A DNA stretch of 21,172 bases from Sphacelaria rigidula. Its lineage: Eukaryota; Phaeophyceae; Sphacelariales. The notes beneath the pieces were generated by a model. The model was not told the origin of the DNA. It saw only the letters and a list, made by a program, of their open reading frames with translations, and searched no databases. The stretch spans positions 1 to 21,172 of the forward strand of contig CAXNAA020000458.1 of NCBI GenBank assembly GCA_964200075.2, in the 5' to 3' direction. Shown in pieces: positions 8,901-15,705 of this stretch. How positions within the stretch are numbered: position 1 is the first letter of the stretch; the number at the start of each line of letters is the position of its first letter. A program made the position numbers and the translations under genes.

Positions 8901-10759
8901 ACCTACCCCAGAGTGATGGTGATGGGCACGCGGAGCGCGGAACGCAAGGACAGCATGAGTTGCAGCTGTTGTCGGCGCAGAGGAAGGCACAAGATGCCCC
9001 CAAGACCAAGCGTACCGCCCGCAACCAGCAAGCAAAACCACGCAAGAAGCGAGGGGAGGTGCTGGCGCAAGAGGCCGCACCGCTGGAAGTGGAAGCGACA
9101 AGAACGCAAGGTGAAGACGTGAATGGAGGGAAATTGAGGAAACCTAACGATATCATTCACAACCTACCCCAGAGTGATGACGATGGGCACGCGGAGCACG
9201 AAACGCAGGGGCAGCATGAGCTGCAGTTGGCGATGAGCGTGGCGCAGTTTCAAGGGAGGGGCGCCGTCGCCATTTCCCCGCCGGACGCTCCAGCGCATTT
9301 GTCGCCATACGTACCCGCGGGTGATACTCGGTATTACCGGGACAGAGGCGGTGGTACCTCGCCGAGGATTCCCAGCGAAAAGTCTGGCGGTGACGATGCT
9401 AGCCGCGATGGGGACGGGGTTGAAGGTGGTGGCCACAGCACTAATGCGATTGTGTTGGGAACAGCGCTTAACCCGCGCGGTCTGCTCACAGCATCGAGTG
9501 GCCCATTGAGTGGTATGGGTGTAATCCTGACCGGTTTGCGCAGCGACACGTGCGACCTAGTTGCCGCTCTGGGTGGGACCGTGATAGTTTTTCCGCCCAA
9601 AAAAGGCGCCAATCACCTCGATTGGTTTTCTGACGGTGTTGGGGCTGGTGGTGCTGGCGACGCCGGGAGCTCGGGCGCGGTTACACTGAAAGTCGACCGC
9701 CGGCGAGTTCTTGCCGTGGCCGCGCCGGAGAGCTACAGGACGTGCAAATTCGCCTTCGCGGTGGCCGCCGGAGTTGACATCGTGCATGTGAAATACCTTG
9801 ACCACATAAAGGGATCACGCCCATACTCCCCAGCAGACACTGCCAACTATCTGTTACCGATCGGGCGGTCTGCCTTAATCAACCGCGAGCTCATCATTCC
9901 CCACTCCTCGAACTTCGGTCGGAGACAGGGCTCTGAACCCGTCTACGGTGGTGGTGGTAGTCATGGCGACGTTTGCTCAGCCGGAGGGCGTCCTTTCCAG
10001 GGGAAGAACGTGCTGCTGCTGCTTGGTGAGCGGCAGCGCCCGCCGCCCAGCTGGGAGATGATTTTGTGGGTGGCGGGAGCTAGGGTGGCGACGATCGACA
10101 AGGATGGTGATCATCTGGGCGGAAGTCTCAGCGATATCCGTGTGCTTGATAAGGTGCAATACGTCAAAGACCGCATGGTTGACTACCATTTCTTCATCAA
10201 TCTCGATGAGAATGTCACAAACGAAACGAGAAAAAGGCCCGCGATGGAGTTGCCCTGGGCCGCGCACAAGGCCGGCGTGCGGCAAGGCAGCATGGAGTGG
10301 GCGGCGCAGTGCATCGCGCACGGGCGAGACCTTCCGTCCGACCGGGATACGTGTCCGTGGTTTTGCGTGGAAAAAGTGTCGCTCAGCGGTGCGGCGCCTG
10401 GTGGTGTCGAGGGTACCGCCAGGAACTCCGCTGAAGAGAACGTTTTCTATTGCTTGACAACTGGCGGCCGCATGCGATACGTGGCGGGCGACTACGTGTT
10501 TGTCCACAAGCCGCACGGAGCGACAAAGGTGGTGGCGCGCCTGGAATCTTTCGAGCGCACGAATGATCGCGTGACGGCGGTGGTTACGGAGATGAAGGAA
10601 CAATCGGGCAACATGCTATCGGACGGAGGGGTGACGCAGCGGGTGGAAGAAGCGTGGCTCGGCAGGAAAGTGGTGCTGATTGCCGACAGCACATTTGGTG
10701 CCTTGTACAACAATTCCGACCCCTCAGTTTTTTGTAAGTTTGTCGAAGCCGATGAGTAG
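4877..10759 (+). CDS. 53BP1-like tandem-BRCT protein with BAH-like C-terminus (two exons)
   Basis: The model joins 4877-5916 and 6316-10759 and gives 1827 residues. The donor is CAAG|GTACGC, the acceptor TTGACAG|CTC, and both are in phase 2. The ATG at 4877 sits in a good initiation context (GCGCCATGG). The frame is open upstream only to a stop at 4751, with no earlier ATG. Domains in order are: SQ/TQ-rich disordered N-terminus (1-346); acidic and basic stretch with a KRKRD-type nuclear signal (about 350-400); W/G module 1 (about 587-649) and module 2 (about 851-907); four 92-residue repeats (969-1320); BRCT1 (about 1409-1533), ending in the NYLLPIG segment typical of 53BP1; BRCT2 (about 1573-1700), starting PFQGKNVLLLL and holding the canonical EW...C; BAH-like domain (about 1722-1827). 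BRCT1 has Tyr where the family usually has Trp (VKYLDH). By family knowledge it should act in the nucleus as a DNA-damage mediator that binds phosphoproteins on chromatin. Function is inferred; the BRCT call is firm and the BAH call moderate. Confidence 0.82.
5657..5818 (+). repeat. In-frame 81-bp tandem duplication with TQ and SQ motifs
   Basis: Two 27-codon copies (5657-5737 and 5738-5818) each encode DN(L/M)MDTQ(Q/E)L, then N(D/E)DVSQLE, then HP. Each copy therefore carries one TQ and one SQ at fixed spacing. The copies have diverged moderately but are conserved at these sites, which suggests selection on potential phosphorylation motifs. Confidence 0.85.
5917..6315 (+). other. Intron 1 of BRCT-BAH gene
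   Basis: 399-nt intron, GTACGC to TTGACAG. It is chosen because phase 2 is preserved and the joined codon AG+C reads serine, leading into the open frame SHGIECPGASSDD. A stronger-looking acceptor with a pyrimidine tract lies at 6226-6227 (TGTTTTCAG), but an exon from 6228 runs into a stop at 6308-6310 in that frame unless another small intron follows. Confidence 0.65.
6316..10759 (+). CDS. Exon 2 of BRCT-BAH gene (modules, repeats, BRCTs, BAH-like)
   Basis: A single uninterrupted 4.4-kb exon, which is unusually long for an intron-rich alga. It carries all recognisable domains. It opens with an acidic/basic segment (SDEDDDDG, AKRKRD, GGGKKK), then Ala/Thr/Val-rich linkers, the two W/G modules (7034-7223 and 7826-7996), the 92-residue repeats (8180-9240), a Gly-rich linker, the BRCT pair (about 9500-9875 and 9992-10375) and the BAH-like end (about 10439-10759). 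Antisense open frames of up to 250 codons over 7313-8895 are shadows of its GC-rich codon use. The stop is TAG at 10757-10759. A competing intron near the end is listed separately. Confidence 0.85.
7034..7996 (+). other. Two copies of a W-L-GW-G-G module in the BRCT protein
   Basis: Copy 1 (7034-7223) reads SWPLLWSFLRDEEGW, then G(E)GVLNF, then a TF...NYV segment. Copy 2 (7826-7996) reads W, then REGW, then G(K)GLVQNMWLKKG, then CF, then EVLRHLGL. The shared pattern is W-x(8-12)-EGW-x(4)-G-x-G-(V/L)-x(20-30)-F-x(5-7)-(V/L). I recall similar 60-residue modules, often repeated, in oomycete and brown-algal proteins, but I cannot name a database family. They may mediate protein or chromatin contacts; the role is unknown. 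Confidence 0.6.
8180..9240 (+). repeat. Four tandem ~276-bp in-frame repeats (92 residues each)
   Basis: Units begin at 8180, 8456, 8732 and 8993. The first two periods are exactly 276 bp; the third is 261 bp because the short DGSxTK duplication before the unit is absent. Each unit has a very basic, AT-hook-like start (KxKRTxRxQQAKxRKKRG), a linker (AxxxEVEA), an acidic middle (HNLPQSDxDGHA) and a TQGQHEL tail. The repeats probably give a flexible charged arm that binds DNA or chromatin, with one TQ per unit. High nucleotide identity points to recent expansion and probable length polymorphism. Confidence 0.95.
10439..10759 (+). other. BAH-like domain at the BRCT-protein C-terminus
   Basis: Features that match the bromo-adjacent homology fold are a GDYVFV strand after an RY, then VVARLESFE, then a VTAVVTEM strand, then a WLGRKVVLIAD segment, and finally a VFCKFVEAD end like the usual FFC..xYD close. 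The domain is about 100 residues and sits directly after BRCT2. BAH domains are known to bind modified histones or nucleosomes; for ORC1 this is H4K20me2. The sequence match is by eye and needs profile comparison. Confidence 0.5.
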
Positions 10760-10816
10760 AATGCCTTGTGCAAGGCATCGTGATTTGACGTTTGCATTTT
10801 GTTTCCCGTACCGCAG
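10734..10816 (+). other. Possible alternative terminal intron of the BRCT gene
   Basis: A near-perfect donor (TTTTTT|GTAAGT at 10734) and an acceptor with a good pyrimidine tract (GTTTCCCGTACCGCAG, ending 10816) define an 83-nt intron. Splicing would replace the last nine residues with about 48 others and stop at 10960-10962. The unspliced form keeps the BAH-like closing motif VFCKFVEAD, so I prefer it. Both forms could exist. Confidence 0.35.
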
Positions 10817-11720
10817 CCGGCGATGGGAGGCGGCGGCCACACAAAAAGGTTCACCGAACACGCGATCGAGTGTGCTTCTGCCACCCGCACAGCGAGCAGG
10901 GACCTCTCTCGCCTTGGGGTAGTGTTCGCTTCGCGACCGCAACATGGGAATGTGCCAAATAAGTCAACTATGAGGATAGGTTTGAGTTTGATCGCGACGG
11001 TTCATTCAGATGTATAGGGTGGGGCGGGTGAGGGGCCGGGGGGGGGCGCGGACTGCTTTCGACGTCTTTTACTTTCTTTGCGTGGCGAGTAGTTCATGTA
11101 TTTTTGGCAGTATTTGGATTGTTGGCCGATGTGTACAGTTGTATTCACAGTGGCCTTTTCGTATTCGAGCAGTGTGTTTCGTTTGCCGAGCACAGGGAAC
11201 GCCACATTTATCGCTTGCCGCATGCAACGACGGCTCCAGTCTCTCGTGCCAACATACTGTTGCATCTTTGAGGTATATTATACATACATGGATGCGTTCG
11301 CCAGCACTGGTGCGAAAAATTGTGCCAATAGCCCTGTATAGATCATGAGTCGCTTGGCTGCATGTATATATCGCTGTGGCTGTTCATTGCCCTCTCTCCT
11401 GTTTTTGCGTTAGTATTGCACAGTAGTACCCAGGAGAACAATCTACAAAGAGTGCCTTGAGTCGTTTACCGGGCACAACTACTGTTCTCGGGCACCCTAC
11501 GGGCGGCGATGGTGGCGCCGAATAGATTCAACATCGTTGCGCTGTTCCCGAATTCTCGCGCTTTGTTTTTCATGTTTACGAGACAACCATGTCCGAATCA
11601 AGCCTTATTTTTAGCAACCGTGTCCATAATCAAGTACCTCACACGGTGCGTAAGACCAGAACTGAGACATTGCATCGTGCGGCCCTCCGATCTTTGATAT
11701 TTGCTGTACTGGCGACCTAC
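10760..11720 (+). other. Probable 3' UTR and downstream region of the BRCT gene
   Basis: No exon is supported here. Immediately after the stop lies an 8-bp perfect inverted repeat with a two-base loop (10761-10778, ATGCCTTG-TG-CAAGGCAT). The region is T/G-rich with scattered TGTA motifs, as expected of a long algal 3' UTR. The end of the transcript cannot be placed from sequence alone. Confidence 0.4.
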
Positions 11721-11730
11721 CCTCAGATTG

Positions 11731-11734
11731 GATG

Positions 11735-11767
<33 letters not shown>

Positions 11768-11880
11768 TTTGTGAAATCGTGATGATTCATACCGCTCGAT
11801 CTATACATATATAGTGTATATATATGCTCGCAAGGGGTGTCACTGTTGTTGTTGTTGTTGTTGCTGGTGGTGGTGGTATA
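11731..11880. repeat. Microsatellites: (GT)n, (TA)n and (TTG)n(GGT)n
   Basis: Three simple repeats in close succession: a GT run at about 11733-11766, an alternating TATATA tract at 11806-11826, and TTG x7 followed by GGT x4 at about 11843-11878. The GT run is potentially Z-DNA-forming. Confidence 0.9.
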
Positions 11881-12800
11881 GGTTTGTCTTCAGGTGCAGT
11901 TTTCTCCGCCTTTCGTGATGGTTTAGTGCCGGGGTGAGCAGTCACTAGTATCTTCGCCTATCTTGGGACTCTGTTGAAGCAGTACGTTGTGGCGCTTTTT
12001 CGTTTGGGATTTTCGCCTCCTTTTTTTTTTTTTATTTGCCGGTATGGCAGGTCCGCTGTACTCCACACCTTTCAATATCATTTTTTTGTGTACAAATGAA
12101 AAAAACACAATACGTCGGTGGGCCGGGGAGAGGGCATCGCCATGCGACAGTTACTCGAATATAAACTTGTTGTACACTTTGGAAACAACAGTGCGCCGGT
12201 CGTTGCGGTGTATGGCGGTTGTTTTGTTGCGGAACATGATGGGCGTTTTGATGTGACGTGGTAGCTCGATGTCGAACAAAAATGGGGAGATGCGCAGGTG
12301 GGAGCTTATGACACAAGTAGGGAGGCTTTTTTCACGTGACCGGCGTTTGATCTCTCTCTCTCGCCTTGATGTTCCTGAATCGGTTCGAAGGCGGATTTGT
12401 GCAATTTTCAGGCTCGCCCTTCGTCTCGAAGATAAGCATGTACGGATTTTCTAGGGGGAGCTGAGTCATGAATTTTGTGGTTCCGGCCGGGGTGGATCTG
12501 CCGAACCGGCTCGTCATCTCAGGAGCCCATTATCGGTGTAAAACTCGCCTTTTCGGGACAGCAGGTCCCGTTTCGGAAGGAAGGAAGGGATGCCGGTTCA
12601 ATGGCGTTTGTTGCAGTTGAGCAAAGTTACTTTACATTTCTGGATATCTTGCGCGTGTCCAGTAGATTGCACACGGCCATGTGGGAGTGCCGTCTGATTA
12701 GAAGATATGGGTCGTATGTGCATTTTCTCACTATTATCGCCTGGTTCAGAGATGATGCTGTGAAAACTTGCTCTACACACATGAGAAGCCTTTGTCAGTA
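11881..12800. other. Gene-free stretch
   Basis: A poly-T run at 12019-12032 and short open frames without recognisable domains. There are no RNA genes, no clear exon pairs and no transposon termini that I can support. Confidence 0.5.
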
Positions 12801-12811
12801 GAGCGTAGAAG

Positions 12812-13186
12812 TGACGTCTTGGTTTTACAAAGGCGTTGATATTGGTATATTTCGCATGTACAGTACATGTTTACCGTTGTCATACTAGAGTTGACGTCGG
12901 AGAAAATTTCTGCCCTGTTGCCGGACTGATGCCGGAGACGTGAGAGGCATTTATTTGGTCGTGGTGAAATTTCTGTTGGCGTTGAACAATCAAAAACTGT
13001 GTCTTGTTTCGCCCATGGCAGAGCGAGAACAAAGGCAAATGAACCATCAAATACATTCGCGAGAAGTGGAGCCCGCAGTTTTTCCAGCCTTGGTCGACTG
13101 GCTGACGTAATCCATGCAGTGGTTGACGTAATCCATGGATACAGCACCACATGTTGGCGGAGGGAATTCGAACCTGGATGACGTCA
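12812..13186. promoter_or_regulatory. Cluster of five TGACGT (bZIP-type) motifs
   Basis: TGACGT occurs at 12812, 12892, 13103, 13124 and 13179. The two middle ones lie in an exact 14-bp direct repeat, TGACGTAATCCATG (13103-13116 and 13124-13137, 21 bp apart, two helical turns). The last is the palindromic TGACGTCA. TGACGT is the core bound by CREB/ATF-type bZIP factors and by the stramenopile aureochromes (bZIP-LOV blue-light factors). No gene is firmly placed next to it; the closest candidate is the ORF at 13393. Confidence 0.4.
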
Positions 13187-13203
13187 CCCGCGAAGGGGGT
13201 TCG

Positions 13204-13896
13204 GTCAATCAGGGATTTTGGAGGTATGAAAGAAACTTGTCGGAAACCCAGTCACGACCGATGCGAACCAAAGTGACAACGATACGCGGAGTGTTTCCAT
13301 GATCGAAAACAGAACATGGGCACACCGATCGGTTGAACAGCCGAGGCTTTGTCTCTGCTGAGAGTGTATATAGTAGACAAACTTTGAACAAAATGTTTTC
13401 GATTGGAAGCGATTTTTTCAGCTTTTTTGGTTACCACCACTCATCACAATCCTCGTTTGATCCCAAACTTTGGGAATCGCGAGACATGAGCACCCGACAC
13501 AACTTTCGAGAAAAAAATGTAATCCACGACCACTTTTGGACGAGTTGTGGGCTCACCGATCTCTGGCGGTTCTACGAGTGTACAGCCCCCGAATCTCGCC
13601 CTTCGATATTTTTTCTGGACCGAACCGATCCTGATCTTTATAATGAACAAGTCCATGCCTTCGGTTTTTCATTTTCTCGGCATTCGTTGCGCTACAGCCG
13701 TAAAACCGTTTTTTCGGGCCATATACGACCAATAACACCCTCGATAAACGGGGTTTCATTTTGTATCGCTCCGACAACAAGAAAAAAAATGGGAAGGTGT
13801 GCCCTGAGGACGACCTGCTTCTTTTTCCAACGCCTACCCACTCTCAAATTCTGGAGTGAAGGTGACGAATCGTCCGTGAAAAAAATCCCGATTGAC
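13204..13896. mobile_element. Possible short element bounded by imperfect inverted repeats
   Basis: GTCAATCAGGGATT at 13204-13217 is mirrored by the reverse complement of 13884-13896 (GTCAATCGGGATT), with a one-base gap. Weaker similarity continues outward. No clear target-site duplication is visible. The interior is AT-richer with long T or A runs and holds the 13393-13899 ORF. It could be a MITE or a chance match. Confidence 0.3.
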
Positions 13897-13899
13897 TGA
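13393..13899 (+). CDS. Unrecognised ORF, 168 codons
   Basis: Open from an ATG at 13393 (MFSIGSDFF) to TGA at 13897-13899. I recognise no domain. Composition is rich in Phe, Ser, Arg and His, partly because of T-runs, and the opposite strand is also open in overlapping pieces, so chance is a real possibility. A TATATA lies at 13367-13372, only about 20 bases before the ATG, with the TGACGT cluster further upstream. It lies inside the possible inverted-repeat-bounded element. Probably non-coding or a decayed element ORF. Confidence 0.2.
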   Translation: MFSIGSDFFSFFGYHHSSQSSFDPKLWESRDMSTRHNFREKNVIHDHFWTSCGLTDLWRFYECTAPESRPSIFFLDRTDPDLYNEQVHAFGFSFSRHSLRYSRKTVFSGHIRPITPSINGVSFCIAPTTRKKMGRCALRTTCFFFQRLPTLKFWSEGDESSVKKIPID

Positions 13900-14348
13900 A
13901 TACCATACCTGAAGTTTGACCGCTGCATCGCAGGTTCATTGACGATGGCGACGATGACCATGATATGAGTCTATTTTTCTTGTAGAATGGATCTCATGGG
14001 TCTCTTGTCCGGATCTGAAACCTTGGCAACTAACCATGATGAATGAACGCCAAGTCCATGACAGTCCGCGAAGGAATAAGATGATGGAGAGGTGCCTGTA
14101 CTCGCGGGAAACGATAGCCGCATTTCTCGTATTGAAGAACGTTTTGGTGTAAAGAATCGATCAGTCGACCACGTTATACTCGCGGCTGCTGAGCGACGTA
14201 GTCTCTCACTAACCTTTTTGACAGCGAGGGTGGGTCGTCTGTTCCATCGGCATCATTTTGACTCGGAACAATGAGTAGGAGCTAGATGACCCACCCTGGC
14301 GATGTCAAAGCGCTGGTACACGGAGTCTGTCGACTACGCACACACAGC

Positions 14349-14356
14349 GTTTTGAG
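14349..14356. repeat. Left target-site duplication (GTTTTGAG)
   Basis: Eight bases, identical to 15393-15400, directly flanking the hAT-type element. Confidence 0.88.
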
Positions 14357-15392
14357 AAGGCTTTTACGTATTATGCTAGTAAGGTCACATTTTTATGCTA
14401 GTAATCTCACCAAAAATTATGCTCGTAAAGCGGAATTTACGCCCCGCGGAATTTACGCCCCGATCTATGCTCGCATTTCCCAAAAATTATGCCCGATTCA
14501 TGCTCGCAAAGTGGGAGTCATGCTCGCTTATGCTCGTAACATCCGACAAGGGTGCCATTTTCGACCAAAAACAGACCCACCGATCACTATATGCATGTTA
14601 TGTACATACGAAACACTTCCTGCCTGCATTAGGACGTTTGAATGCCGTATTTTCTCGTTGTCGTACACGTTGCATCACGATAAAAATAAAGGCAAGCACC
14701 GCAGAAGGAAGGTGGGGTACCAGAAACAAATAAATAAATAGAAAAAAGTCCCTGTGTTGACCTTCCTCCTGTGTGACCCCGGCTGGTGCGCCCACATATA
14801 CCGAAAGGTGTAGACTGGCGCCCAGAATAGATTGGACGACAACACACACACAGACGAGAAGAATAAAGTAGCCGGAGAAAGTACAGAACCAGAACACACA
14901 AAAAAACAAATGGGAAGCCAAGATAAAAAACATATATACGTGAGCTTCCCACCTACCCCCAACATCCCACATCCAAACGGTTCCGAGATGCCCTTCATCA
15001 AAGTTCCTCGAATGCATGCCAAGCAATACTCGTACACTGGTACCCTTTGCTTCGCTTCTTCACAACGGTACTGCAATGTTTTTCAGACCTGCGATCGATC
15101 ACACTGGCAGTTTGAATGTCTAGTTCCAGAGCATACACGTATTTCAGACCCGCGGTTGATGACAGCAAAGTTTTCGCCCAAAATATCACAGCAGGTCAGC
15201 ATTTAGACCAGTATTACCACCCCTATGGTGAAACAATATGCTCGATTATCCTCCTGACATGAAAAGTATGCTCGATTATGCTAGTTGCTGAAACGCTATG
15301 CCATTTATGCTACTTGCTGAAACGCTATGCTATTTATGCTACCAAGGTGGAATTATGCCAGAAAATATACTAGCATAATAAGTAAAAGCCTA
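14357..15392. mobile_element. Non-autonomous hAT-type DNA transposon (1036 bp)
   Basis: The ends are inverted copies of each other: the left begins AAGGCTTTTAC and the right, read inward on the minus strand, begins TAGGCTTTTAC. About 23 of the first 25 bases match. Both ends are followed by a perfect 8-bp target-site duplication, GTTTTGAG. An 8-bp duplication and a T/A-A-G-G start fit the hAT superfamily. Subterminal regions are packed with TATGCT(C/A)G-like motifs: eight between 14371 and 14540 and about nine between 15235 and 15360, nearly all in plus orientation. Subterminal motif arrays are the usual binding sites of hAT transposases. No transposase is encoded; the interior open frames (up to about 140 codons, both strands) show no DDE or dimerisation domain. 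It must be mobilised by an autonomous relative. The intact duplication suggests a fairly recent insertion. Confidence 0.85.
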
Positions 15393-15400
15393 GTTTTGAG
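15393..15400. repeat. Right target-site duplication (GTTTTGAG)
   Basis: Identical to 14349-14356. It lies between the hAT-type element and the LRR-gene stop codon, which is at 15466-15468. Confidence 0.88.
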
Positions 15401-15465
15401 CGGTGTTGAATTCGTGATTCGATACGGATGACGGTGCCCTGGTGACTACCCGGGATGCACGATCA

Positions 15466-15705
15466 TCACCCTCGGCCGATATGCACCCAAGTATCAGGAC
15501 GCAACCGCACGGGCACCTCACAATCCCACACGACTCTTCTCGCACCCTCCTCTTCGAAGGGCAAGACACGCCCAGAATTCGCCACGAAACGGATCGTGCT
15601 TTCGCTGCCATCGTTGCTTTCACTGGTGGTACCAGCAGTTTGGGAGGGTAGAAGAAGGGGTGCGATGAGCTTCCGCGCTTCCTCGAGCCCCGTTTCGTTT
15701 GTCAC
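15466..15705 (-). CDS. Putative terminal exon of the LRR gene
   Basis: Acceptor TCTCACGCAG|GTGACA in phase 0 matches the phase-0 end of the previous exon. It encodes 79 residues (VTNETGLEEARKLIAPLLL, then SNSGRVLPFEEE-like acidic and VVWDCEVPVRLRPDTWVHI segments) and stops at 15466-15468. Its composition is GC-rich and coding-like against AT-rich flanks. I do not recognise a domain. The link to the LRR exons across a 1.2-kb intron is inferred from phase only. Confidence 0.45.
   Translation of the reverse strand: MTNETGLEEARKLIAPLLLPSQTAGTTSESNDGSESTIRFVANSGRVLPFEEEGARRVVWDCEVPVRLRPDTWVHIGRG

Noticed and set aside
14598-15206. Open frames inside the hAT-type element as a transposase
   Set aside because: No DDE, zinc-finger BED or hAT dimerisation pattern; the minus-strand frames are hydrophobic because of T-rich DNA.
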